Positions 37,118-45,589 of a stretch of DNA of 64,000 nucleotides are shown piece by piece. This stretch comes from JBKBKN01 sp046294625. Its GTDB lineage: Bacteria > Bacteroidota > Bacteroidia > M30B66. Location of the stretch: the NCBI GenBank assembly GCA_046294625.1, contig JBKBKN010000001.1, positions 124,001 through 188,000 on the forward strand, read 5' to 3'. The notes under the pieces are model-generated. The model was not told where the DNA came from. It saw only the letters and a list, made by a program, of their open reading frames with translations, and did not search any database. The first letter of the stretch is position 1; each line of letters starts with the position of its first letter. Position numbers and translations under genes: made by a program.

Positions 37118-40100
37118 TTAGTCAATCACATTAAGTTCGATGAAAAACGAAGTCCCGGTTTCGGGTGATGATTCGAACCAGACATTCCCATCGCAGCCGG
37201 TAACTATGCTCTTCACAAGGGCAAGTCCTAGTCCAGTGCCGGAGCTTTTGGTGGTAAAGTTGGGCTGAAATATTTTTTCTCGGATTTCTTCATTGATTCC
37301 ATGTCCGTTATCGCGAATTTCGATAATTACTTTTTGCCCCTGTAGACTTAGATAAACATCCACTTGGCCATTTTCCTGATTTTCCGAAGCTTGAATCGCG
37401 TTTTTTATCAAGTTATTAAAAGCCCTTAGCAATTGTTCTTTATCTGCCATTACAAACACCTGGGCTGCCGGCAAGTGTTGAACCACTGTCACATTGTTTT
37501 CTTGAGCAAAAAGATCGCAGGCGGTTTGCAGCAGCATTTTCAGTTCTACGTGCTCTCTACTCAGTTTGGGCATTTTTGCAAAGTTTGAAAATTCGGTCGC
37601 AATGGCGCTCAGGCTTTCAATTTGTTCAATCATGGTGCGAGTGAAACGCTCCAGACGTTCATCCCAATCAGGTGAACCATCGTCATAAGCTCGTTTGAGA
37701 TGTTGCAGGCTTAACTTCATGGGTGTGAGCGGGTTTTTGATTTCATGCGCCACTTGTTTCGCCATTTCGCGCCAGGCCGATTCCCTTTCAGAACGGGCGA
37801 GCATTTCGGCACTTTGCACCAGCTTATCCACCATTCTGTTATATTCGCTTACCAAATCTCCAATCTCGTCTTCGCCTTCCCATTCGATTTTTTCATTTCG
37901 GGTGGTAAGTTTCACAGCACCTAATTTTTCTCGAATTAATCGGAGTGGCTCTGTAACACTATTGGAGATAATGATGGCCGCAATCACCACTATCACCAGC
38001 AGCAGCACATTGATATTAATGATTGCAACCAGAAATCCTGAAATTTCTTTACGCAATTCCGATTGTCTGGCGAAATAGGGCAAATTCACATAACCAAGCG
38101 TTTCCCCTTCATTGTTTCGCAGGTTTACATAAGCAGAACGATAACGTAATTTTCCAATTTGTTCATCCTGTAGCAGCTCTGTAAATGTTTTTAAAGTAAG
38201 CATGCGGTATGCTGCCGGATTCATGTTTTTAGACAAGAGTCCTTCTTCAAAAACCTTCTTGCGCGATGAAGCGAATAAGTTTCCGTTTCGGTCATAAATA
38301 TTAATATCGCTGAAAAAAGTATTCGCTAAACGGGATAATCTGAAGCTGATATCGTCACTTAAATAAGGATTTAGTGATTGTTCTGTTCCATACCATTGCT
38401 CCAACTGACTGAGAACCGAATAAATTTTCTCGCTTAGGATACGGTCATTTTTTTGCTCGTTTTGTCCAATGATGAAATAGACTGTGGCAGAGCCGATTAG
38501 CAGCAATGCCGAAAGAATAAGAAGCATTACCGAAAACTGTACTTTTCTTTTAAATGTAAGCAAATAGCGCCATTCGGTGAGTTCCTTATTGGTGAGAACC
38601 GTGAAAAATAAACTTAGAACGGAGAAAATCAGAAAAAGATAAGAAAATGGGGTAAGATAGTCTAACAATCTATCATTGCGATAGCTGATAATGACTAGCG
38701 AATCTTTGTCAGCCCTGTATATCAGATGCCTGAAACCTTCCATTTCCACAAAGTAAAACTCACCCTCCGACGCTATCGTTTCCCTAAAAGCAGCATCGCT
38801 GGAAGGATAGATGAAGCTGCCAAAGTTTCTGGTTAGCCTCCCGTCCTTATATCGGGCATTGCTATAGTCTGATGGATCGAGGCTTGTGGTTGCAATTTTA
38901 TCAAGAAGGAGTTCCGGGTATCCGATTTCTTCAGGCGTGTAACGCGAGTCAAAGCTAATATATATGATGCCCAGATTTTCTTCATTTGTGTCATCTTTTT
39001 GACTAATCGGAATTCTCGCCAGGTAACTAATCTTTCCCGATGCATTATCAAGAAAGAAAAAGTTCTTTGATGTTGTAGGAATGGAAATGCTATCGATCAA
39101 TCTTTCAAAGTATTCAGGATCGTTCACCTTGTTGGAATAAAGATTGGTCAACGGACATTCGTCCACACCAAAAGTGTTTACCTCAATACTGTACTTATCC
39201 CAGTATCCATTAAAAAACAATTGGGCAAGGTCTCGACTTGGCATACTTCCGGCATTGGCCGGATCAAGATAACTTCGCAATAATTCATCATTTATAATAC
39301 GCTCTTCTACATCCTGAAACAGAAATTCTGCTATCGGGTCTCTTTCTTCCGAAAGTTTGACCGCAAGAATTTTTTGGCGCTCTTCTCTTCGATGCTTTTC
39401 TGCATCTTTAACAATCCAGGTGCAGGCAATGGCATAAAGCACTACAAGTGAAGTTGTTTTAAGGGTATAATTCCTTTCCGGATGAAGATAGAGCAGAATA
39501 AAGCCTAACCAAAACGAGCAAAAGCCCCATAGCACCGGAAATATCAGGTTAAGTTTCAATATTATGCCAACAACAATAAATATAATGCATGCGGAAACAT
39601 AGAAAGCCAGAAGAAAAAGCTTGTTTGCCCTATTGGTGAATAAAAAGATAATCCTGCAAAGAAAGAAATGAGTGCCCAACAGCAGTGCTACCACAGCCAA
39701 TGCAATCACGCTGAAATGATTGAAACTCAATATATCATTGAAATTGAGCGGAATGCTTGAGTTGATAATCAGGCTTTGAATAAGGTAATAAGAACCTGTA
39801 GCACTGGCTAGTATCAAAAAAGGACTGAAGAATCTGCTCGGGAGATTGATTCGTGCTATTTTGCTGATCGTTTCCGGCGACTTTAGTAAATATAAATAAG
39901 CCAGATAAATCAGATAAAACAGGAGTAAAGAATTAAGAAAAAAGTCACCAAGCGATGGAAGCCATGTTGAGGTGGCATAATCTTGCGGAGAGAAGAGACG
40001 CGATTGGTAAACCAAATCCGGAAACCGAAAAAAGATACCAATTTGACGAGCAAAAAACAGCAAGGCCGCTGATATCGCCCAATAAAGAAAAAACCTATTT

Positions 40101-40786
40101 GGGGGTCTGGTCAAAAGGAACTGGCCAATACCAATGAGCAGAAAACCAAAGGAAATTAAAAGTAATGCAACGGTTAGATTGTTATAAAAATCACCAAAGT
40201 TTTCGACCAGCGACACATCAACATACAGCAGCAATTCTCCACTTTTTGTTTTTAATGGAATACCGTTTTGATGATTAAAATGCAATCGATATGCACTGGG
40301 GAAATAATCAGATGGGGATGATATCAGATAATCATTTTCGTAGGGAAATTGATGGGCAAGTAATACTGCAGCGAATAAATAGTTTTTTTCATGTTCCTGC
40401 TTCAAAAGGTAGTACCATCCATTTTTGAGCAGAATGATGGACTCTTCATCAAAATCTTTCCATGCAGGGTCGAAAGTCACTTCATTGCCTGACCAGTATT
40501 CCAGCATGCCCGAACGGTCTGCACCAAACAATTGAATCTGCTCATTTAACCAAAGCTGATCACATTGGTTTGATTCAAATGCGCTTTTCACCCCGATGTT
40601 CTTTAGGACTGAAAGATGCTTTTCGGCATTTTCCTTTACTACATCAAAAGAATTAAGGGTGTTTTTTTGGAGCGCATTGTAGCGGTATAAGTAGCCAAAG
40701 GAAGAATGTATTGCAATGGCAATCAACAGCAATACAAGTGCTATGATGAAGACCTTACTACCAGCTATATTGCTTCTGTTCCACAT
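37118..40786 (-). CDS. Large NtrY-like membrane sensor histidine kinase
   Basis: 1222 residues. N-terminal transmembrane helix, a long extracytoplasmic region, a cluster of about seven further hydrophobic segments (about 195-470), and a second extracytoplasmic domain (about 480-710). More membrane helices flank a third one (about 715-930). HAMP (about 935-985), then HisKA with HEIKNPLTPMKLSLQHL (His about 1015), the N box NNLIKNAIQAS, G1 DNGHGI and G2 SSGTGLGLALVKS. The HEIKNPLTPMKLS block is that of NtrY-type nitrogen or envelope-stress kinases. No response regulator is adjacent. TAGGTTTG lies 7 nt before the ATG. Confidence 0.9.
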   Translation of the reverse strand: MWNRSNIAGSKVFIIALVLLLIAIAIHSSFGYLYRYNALQKNTLNSFDVVKENAEKHLSVLKNIGVKSAFESNQCDQLWLNEQIQLFGADRSGMLEYWSGNEVTFDPAWKDFDEESIILLKNGWYYLLKQEHEKNYLFAAVLLAHQFPYENDYLISSPSDYFPSAYRLHFNHQNGIPLKTKSGELLLYVDVSLVENFGDFYNNLTVALLLISFGFLLIGIGQFLLTRPPNRFFLYWAISAALLFFARQIGIFFRFPDLVYQSRLFSPQDYATSTWLPSLGDFFLNSLLLFYLIYLAYLYLLKSPETISKIARINLPSRFFSPFLILASATGSYYLIQSLIINSSIPLNFNDILSFNHFSVIALAVVALLLGTHFFLCRIIFLFTNRANKLFLLAFYVSACIIFIVVGIILKLNLIFPVLWGFCSFWLGFILLYLHPERNYTLKTTSLVVLYAIACTWIVKDAEKHRREERQKILAVKLSEERDPIAEFLFQDVEERIINDELLRSYLDPANAGSMPSRDLAQLFFNGYWDKYSIEVNTFGVDECPLTNLYSNKVNDPEYFERLIDSISIPTTSKNFFFLDNASGKISYLARIPISQKDDTNEENLGIIYISFDSRYTPEEIGYPELLLDKIATTSLDPSDYSNARYKDGRLTRNFGSFIYPSSDAAFRETIASEGEFYFVEMEGFRHLIYRADKDSLVIISYRNDRLLDYLTPFSYLFLIFSVLSLFFTVLTNKELTEWRYLLTFKRKVQFSVMLLILSALLLIGSATVYFIIGQNEQKNDRILSEKIYSVLSQLEQWYGTEQSLNPYLSDDISFRLSRLANTFFSDINIYDRNGNLFASSRKKVFEEGLLSKNMNPAAYRMLTLKTFTELLQDEQIGKLRYRSAYVNLRNNEGETLGYVNLPYFARQSELRKEISGFLVAIININVLLLVIVVIAAIIISNSVTEPLRLIREKLGAVKLTTRNEKIEWEGEDEIGDLVSEYNRMVDKLVQSAEMLARSERESAWREMAKQVAHEIKNPLTPMKLSLQHLKRAYDDGSPDWDERLERFTRTMIEQIESLSAIATEFSNFAKMPKLSREHVELKMLLQTACDLFAQENNVTVVQHLPAAQVFVMADKEQLLRAFNNLIKNAIQASENQENGQVDVYLSLQGQKVIIEIRDNGHGINEEIREKIFQPNFTTKSSGTGLGLALVKSIVTGCDGNVWFESSPETGTSFFIELNVID

Positions 40787-40793
40787 GAAGTTT

Positions 40794-40801
40794 CAAACCT
40801 A
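40794..40801 (-). promoter_or_regulatory. Candidate -7 box (TAGGTTTG) of the histidine kinase
   Basis: Exact TAnnTTTG match 7 nt before the ATG. Confidence 0.45.
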
Positions 40802-40861
40802 CGTAAAAAACTTTCAGCTAAGTACATCCCATTAGTTGGAGAAGGGGGAGATTCTAAATGA

Positions 40862-41266
40862 TCAGTCGTTAAAAAATAAGACAAAAGCAACAAGCAGAGG
40901 TAAAACATCTCTTGCTCTGCCGATAAGTGTACCGCTTTGATCGCGCACATCTCCATTCTCCTGAATCCGACCTAGCAGCACCCCACTTTGATTTCTGACT
41001 TCACCATTTCTGCCAATTCGCCCTTTGAGCGCGCCTCTAGCATCTCTGATATCGTCCCCTCTAACCCTAAGTAAAAGTCGTCCACTTGCGTCGCGCAACT
41101 CACCGATATGACTGTAGCGATAGACTAAGCTTCCGCTTGCAGAGCGATATTCCGCACCATTCCAACGCCCGATCAGCGCCCCGGAAGCATTTCTAATCTC
41201 TTGTGCATCAGCATTGATACTTAGAGCTAAACAAAATGTCAATAATAGGTTTCGAACTAAAATCAT
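40862..41266 (-). CDS. Exported six-repeat protein, 5-fold beta-flower-like
   Basis: 134 residues. Signal peptide (about 1-21, ending ADAQ), then six consecutive repeats of about 16-18 residues following E/D-hydrophobic-R-N/D-x-S-G-x-L-x-x-R. Examples are EIRNASGALIGR, ELRDASGRLLLR, DIRDARGALKGR, EVRNQSGVLLGR and DVRDQSGTLIGR. The pattern resembles proteins described in Bacteroidota as 5-fold beta-flower proteins, where each repeat is one petal; this is recalled, not searched. The C-terminus is a short hydrophobic stretch (VLPLLVAFVLFFND), possibly an anchor. Function unknown. Confidence 0.8.
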   Translation of the reverse strand: MILVRNLLLTFCLALSINADAQEIRNASGALIGRWNGAEYRSASGSLVYRYSHIGELRDASGRLLLRVRGDDIRDARGALKGRIGRNGEVRNQSGVLLGRIQENGDVRDQSGTLIGRARDVLPLLVAFVLFFND

Positions 41267-41377
41267 ACCATCTGCAAATTAATGGATAAGACCAAATGTC
41301 TTGCTTTTTTTAGGCTTTTTTAGGTCTTCTTGAAAACGATTCGGTGTGTATTAGACACAATGGATTAACTTAGCAGC

Positions 41378-43639
41378 ATGTTTCGTTTTTTATTTTTCGC
41401 AGTTGTTGTTATTCTCAGCGGAATGGCGTTTGCGCAGCAAGCCTTGCCCCCTTTCGGAAGTGCTTTTCGTCAGGATTTGGTCGCTACTATTCGCATCACC
41501 ATTCATCCTGATACACTTGCATTACTGCTGCATCCTGATAATTGGGGCAATGAACGAATGTTTCCTGCGCAGTTTCAGTATCAAGCAGGGCAGTCTAATC
41601 AAATCATTCAGCAAGTTGGATTTCGATTGAGAGGTAATACAAGCATGGCTGCGCAGAAGAAGCCATTTAAGGTGTCGTTTAATACCTATGTGCCCGGTGC
41701 AAAGTGGAATGGACTCGAAAAACTTAATCTCAATGCACATCACAATGACCCTGCACATTTTCGGGCAAAGCTATGCTGGGATTTGATTCGCGATGCCGGC
41801 TTGCCGGGTTCCAGAACCAGCTTTGTGCGCTTGTTCATCAATAATGAATATCGAGGTTTATATACCAATGTAGAGCATATCGACGAAGAGTTTGTAAAAC
41901 GATATTTCGATGGCACTGGAAGGGGCAATTTGTATAAATGTTTATATCCTGCTCCGCTGCAATTTATCAGCAACAATCCTGATGCATACAAATTTGTGGC
42001 GGGCAATCGAAGGGCTTATGAGCAAAAGATCAATGATTTTGCCGACGATTATCGTGATTTAGAAGAGTTTATCCGAATTTTGAATCAAACTTCTGCTGAT
42101 GACTTTGAGTGCGAACTTGAAAAGGTATTTAATGTTGATCGCTATTTGCGCTATCTGGCTTTAGATATTTTAACCGGCAATTGGGATGGGTATAATTATA
42201 ACCAAAACAATTTTTACCTTTACAAAAACCAACTCACCGGACAATTTGAGTACATCCCATACGATCTCGACAACACCTTCGGTATAGATTGGTTCAATAT
42301 CAACTGGACCTCCCGAAACATTTACAATTGGGCGCCATCTAACGCTGCAAGACCACTTTATGAGCGGATCATTGCTTCGCCCAAGTTCAGACAGCGCTTT
42401 TCCAATTACATGCATGAATATCTCTTGAGTGTTTTCACCATCGAGAATATCACACAGAAGATAGATCAGTATATGGCATTTATCACACAGCCTATGCTTG
42501 AAGACACCTATCGCACGCTCGATTATGGATTTGACGATCAGGCTTATCTACAAAGTCCTACTGAGGCTTTTGGCTTGCATGTAAAAAGTGGGGTGATTCC
42601 ATTTGCAATAGATCGCTTTATGGCAGCCGCTCAGCAACTCGATTTTTTCAACCCAACACCATCTATCGAGAAAATGTGGGTGATACACGATTTGCCTGTG
42701 AGCATAGGCGCCAATGTGTTCACACAGATCAAATCTCAGTTCACACTGCCCAACCTGCAGGCTAGTGTTGACCGCGAAAATTGGGTTGATGTAGGCCAAA
42801 TGCAAGACGATGGTATTGCCCCTGATCAATTAGCGGGCGATGGTATTTACTCCATTGCCTTGTCAAATAATTGGCAAGAATCGACTCTTGATAAAGTATA
42901 TCTGCGAATCCAGCTTGTAGAAAATAATCAGGAGGTATATCTGCCCTGCCAGGGGCAAACACTTCACCTTTCCAGAGCCAGTGATGGCATTTTTATCAAT
43001 GAACTGATGGCAGATAACATCAACTTTATTCAAGACGAACAGGGCCATTTTGATGACTGGATTGAAATCTGGAATGAAAATGACATTGCCATCAATCTTA
43101 AAGACTATTATATTACTGATAATCCGCTGCGACCAGATAAATTTTTGCTCCCCGACACTTTGCTACCTGCTGGTGGTTTCTTCCTTCTTTGGGCCGATAA
43201 TGATCCTTTTCATAAAAGAAACCATGCCAATTTTGCACTTGCCAAAGCAGGAGAGGAGCTTAGGCTTTACAAGAAGGAAGACCGTAGCTTGCGTTTGTCC
43301 GATCGCATTGTTTTTCCTGATCAAAACAGCAATCACTCTTATGGTAGACAAGTTGATGGATCGCCCACCTGGATCAATTTCACCAGCCCTACACCGAATG
43401 CATCGAATCAAACAACTATAGTTGCGGATGCGTATTTTCAGTCATTCGTGGTTTTTCCAAATCCTACTTCAGATAGACTTTATTTTAATCAATCTGCCAA
43501 GCTTGTTCAACTTAGAAATATGCAGGGACAAGTTTTACTAAAAGCTCAAAACATCGAAATGCTCGATTTGCAGGAACTGTCACTAGGGATTTATATTTTA
43601 GAAATCGACGGGAGCTATGTAAAGGTAGTAAAACAGTAA
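41378..43639 (+). CDS. CotH kinase family protein with lamin-tail domain and T9SS type A tail
   Basis: 753 residues. Signal peptide (MFRFLFFAVVVILSGMAFAQ). CotH kinase-like domain (about 40-370): RLRGNTSM, KKPFKVSFN, FVRLFINNEYRGLYTNVEHID and YIPYDLDNTFGID, the DxDxxF motif being the likely metal site. Linker beta domain, then a lamin-tail domain (about 530-665; IFINELMADN, DWIEIWNENDIAINLKDYYITD). C-terminal T9SS sorting signal (about 680-753; FVVFPNPTSDRLYF). CotH proteins are secreted protein kinases in spore formers and fungi. In Bacteroidota their targets are unknown. Confidence 0.92.
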   Translation: MFRFLFFAVVVILSGMAFAQQALPPFGSAFRQDLVATIRITIHPDTLALLLHPDNWGNERMFPAQFQYQAGQSNQIIQQVGFRLRGNTSMAAQKKPFKVSFNTYVPGAKWNGLEKLNLNAHHNDPAHFRAKLCWDLIRDAGLPGSRTSFVRLFINNEYRGLYTNVEHIDEEFVKRYFDGTGRGNLYKCLYPAPLQFISNNPDAYKFVAGNRRAYEQKINDFADDYRDLEEFIRILNQTSADDFECELEKVFNVDRYLRYLALDILTGNWDGYNYNQNNFYLYKNQLTGQFEYIPYDLDNTFGIDWFNINWTSRNIYNWAPSNAARPLYERIIASPKFRQRFSNYMHEYLLSVFTIENITQKIDQYMAFITQPMLEDTYRTLDYGFDDQAYLQSPTEAFGLHVKSGVIPFAIDRFMAAAQQLDFFNPTPSIEKMWVIHDLPVSIGANVFTQIKSQFTLPNLQASVDRENWVDVGQMQDDGIAPDQLAGDGIYSIALSNNWQESTLDKVYLRIQLVENNQEVYLPCQGQTLHLSRASDGIFINELMADNINFIQDEQGHFDDWIEIWNENDIAINLKDYYITDNPLRPDKFLLPDTLLPAGGFFLLWADNDPFHKRNHANFALAKAGEELRLYKKEDRSLRLSDRIVFPDQNSNHSYGRQVDGSPTWINFTSPTPNASNQTTIVADAYFQSFVVFPNPTSDRLYFNQSAKLVQLRNMQGQVLLKAQNIEMLDLQELSLGIYILEIDGSYVKVVKQ

Positions 43640-43650
43640 GTTAATGAACA

Positions 43651-43684
43651 GCAGGTACTGAACTTAGTCTAGCTCAGTACCTGC
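43651..43684. terminator. Bidirectional hairpin between CotH and a convergent unknown gene
   Basis: Perfect 11-bp stem GCAGGTACTGA/TCAGTACCTGC with a 12-nt loop, 11 bp after the CotH stop and 15 bp from the stop of the convergent gene. No long T-tract on either side. Confidence 0.7.
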
Positions 43685-43698
43685 CATTCAATAGTGGT

Positions 43699-44166
43699 TT
43701 ATCCGTTGATTTTTTTTGCCCAACGTTCTGCAAACTGAAGTTCGCCGCTTAGATGCAGATTTATCTTTTCATCATATAGCCTTAGCGATTTGTTTTTAGC
43801 ATTATCTGCATAGAAGTCTAAATGCAGAAGCTCGGTGACCATTCCATTGTTTGACTTGCCTCCCAATGGTCTTGATTGCTTGTTCACCTTACAGCGTCTG
43901 TATTGGTTTATGTCAATATGTTGTTGATCGTTTCCGGCTTTATTGTGTTTAACAAAGAACAGCTGATTTTTTTGCTCATCCAAGCCCATTGCAAAATCGC
44001 TTCCTGTTTCATATTCAGTGATGCTTGATTGGTGCTGTGAAGCATATTGCTGAAGTTCAGTGATGAGTTGACTTTCTTTTTTTATCCTTGAGAAATGTGT
44101 CAGAAAAAAGGGGAGCAACAGGAATGATAGCACGAGAAGTCCTGTCAATATGATTGTTAAGTTCAT
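43699..44166 (-). CDS. Membrane-anchored protein of unknown function
   Basis: 155 residues with one N-terminal transmembrane segment (about 3-24; LTIILTGLLVLSFLLLPFFL), a short coiled-coil-like stretch (KKESQLITELQQYASQHQ) and a soluble domain with no motif I recognise. It ends at the shared hairpin with CotH. It may be co-transcribed with the small exported protein upstream (82-bp gap). Confidence 0.65.
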   Translation of the reverse strand: MNLTIILTGLLVLSFLLLPFFLTHFSRIKKESQLITELQQYASQHQSSITEYETGSDFAMGLDEQKNQLFFVKHNKAGNDQQHIDINQYRRCKVNKQSRPLGGKSNNGMVTELLHLDFYADNAKNKSLRLYDEKINLHLSGELQFAERWAKKING

Positions 44167-44248
44167 TGTTGATGATATTTTTGTTAGTAAGCTTTAATTT
44201 TTTGAAAACCATCTGTAGAAGAGATGGGCGGAAGTTGAAACGCTATAC

Positions 44249-44623
44249 TTACAAAAAGCTATGAAAGGGAAAGATGATATCCGTTTTGGATAGTGCAACA
44301 ATGATTAATCGCACATCAGGAAGCAGAGCAGAATTTATAGTGAACTTAACCCATTCCAAACTCAATAAATCCGGCATTGATGACTGCTCAAATTTCTGAG
44401 AATTGTTATTTTTCTCCGTTCCTTTTTGAAAATGCCGATCAAATAAAGCGATTGCATAAAAATCATTTACATCGTAGTCGGTATCGATCGTGCTGGTTGT
44501 TGCAACAAAAACCTTTTCGACTTTCTTCTCTTGTGCTTCAAAAGAAACCCAAGTGGCAAATACATAAATCAGCAAGAATAGGATTGCTAAAACTCCTTTT
44601 TGTGCTGATTTAAGTTTTAACAT
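44249..44623 (-). CDS. Small exported or anchored protein of unknown function
   Basis: 124 residues with a basic N-terminus and a hydrophobic segment (GVLAILFLLIYVFATWV) that looks like a signal anchor. The rest is acidic to neutral and has no recognised motif. Lies between folD and the 155-residue gene on the same strand. It could be a chance frame, but the signal-like start and position support a real gene. Confidence 0.5.
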   Translation of the reverse strand: MLKLKSAQKGVLAILFLLIYVFATWVSFEAQEKKVEKVFVATTSTIDTDYDVNDFYAIALFDRHFQKGTEKNNNSQKFEQSSMPDLLSLEWVKFTINSALLPDVRLIIVALSKTDIIFPFHSFL

Positions 44624-44659
44624 GTAACGCTGTAATTGATTGAATGTGGATGAATTTAC

Positions 44660-44680
44660 TTTGGCAAAATTCGCGCCAAA
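44660..44680. repeat. Inverted repeat TTTGGC/GCCAAA between folD and the small gene
   Basis: Perfect 6-bp arms with a 9-nt loop, 21 bp after the folD stop. The T-run lies on the wrong side for a minus-strand terminator, so an operator role is equally possible. Confidence 0.4.
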
Positions 44681-44701
44681 AAAATCTATTAATGCAAATT
44701 G

Positions 44702-45589
44702 TCAACTGTGTTTTAAAAGATAGGCTTTCATTGTGTTGCTTAGCAAGCCGGCAATGGTCATTGCACCTACTCCACCGGGAACCGGGGTAATGAAGCTGCA
44801 TTTTGGAGCCACTTGCTCAAAAAGTACATCGCCGGTGATTCGATAGCCTTTAGGCGAAGTTGAGTCATTGAGTCGGGTAATTCCAACATCAATCACTACA
44901 GCTCCTTCTTTGACCATTTCTTGGGTCACAAATTCAGGTTTTCCAATAGCCGCGATTAGAATATCTGCTTGTTGCGTATGCTTGGCTAGATCCTTTGTTC
45001 TGGAATGGCAAACGGTCACAGTGGCATTGCCGGGTTTTGCATTTCTCATCATCAGCAAGGTCATCGGCATGCCCACAATATTGCTGCGACCAATGATTAC
45101 ACAATGTTTTCCGGCAGTTTCGATGCCATACGCTTCAAGCAAAAGGGTAATTCCAAGTGGGGTGGCAGCTACAAATCCATCTTCGCCCAAGGCAAGTTTG
45201 CCCATGTTTATCGGATGGAATCCGTCCACATCTTTTTCAGGTTTGATGAGTTCGGTCACCTTTTTCTCGTCGATGTGTTTAGGCAGTGGAAGTTGAACAA
45301 TGATTCCGTCGATCGAATCATTTTCATTAATCTTTTGAACTTCACGAAGTAGTTGATCTTCTGGCACATCACTGGGCAATCTCACGAGTGTAGATTGAAA
45401 ACCAATTTGCTCACAGGATTTAATTTTAGAAGCAATATATGTTTCGCTCGCTCCGTCATTACCTACCAAAACTGCAGCTAAATGCGGTGCTCTTTTGTCG
45501 AATAGTATTAGAGCCTTGACTTTTTCGCGAAGCTTTTCTCGAATTTCGGCTGCCGTTTTTTTTACATCAAGTAAGGTGTAAGTGTTCAT
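44702..45589 (-). CDS. folD: Bifunctional methylenetetrahydrofolate dehydrogenase/cyclohydrolase
   Basis: Interconverts 5,10-methylene-THF and 10-formyl-THF. The 295-residue protein has the catalytic ASKIKSCEQIGF lysine (about 57), the GIIVQLPLPKH block, DVDGFHPINMGKL, the NADP-binding VIIGRSNIVGMP and the C-terminal TPVPGGVGAMT. Its start codon overlaps the ffh stop (ATGA), so translation is probably coupled. It supplies the substrate pool that metF draws on. Confidence 0.96.
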   Translation of the reverse strand: MNTYTLLDVKKTAAEIREKLREKVKALILFDKRAPHLAAVLVGNDGASETYIASKIKSCEQIGFQSTLVRLPSDVPEDQLLREVQKINENDSIDGIIVQLPLPKHIDEKKVTELIKPEKDVDGFHPINMGKLALGEDGFVAATPLGITLLLEAYGIETAGKHCVIIGRSNIVGMPMTLLMMRNAKPGNATVTVCHSRTKDLAKHTQQADILIAAIGKPEFVTQEMVKEGAVVIDVGITRLNDSTSPKGYRITGDVLFEQVAPKCSFITPVPGGVGAMTIAGLLSNTMKAYLLKHS

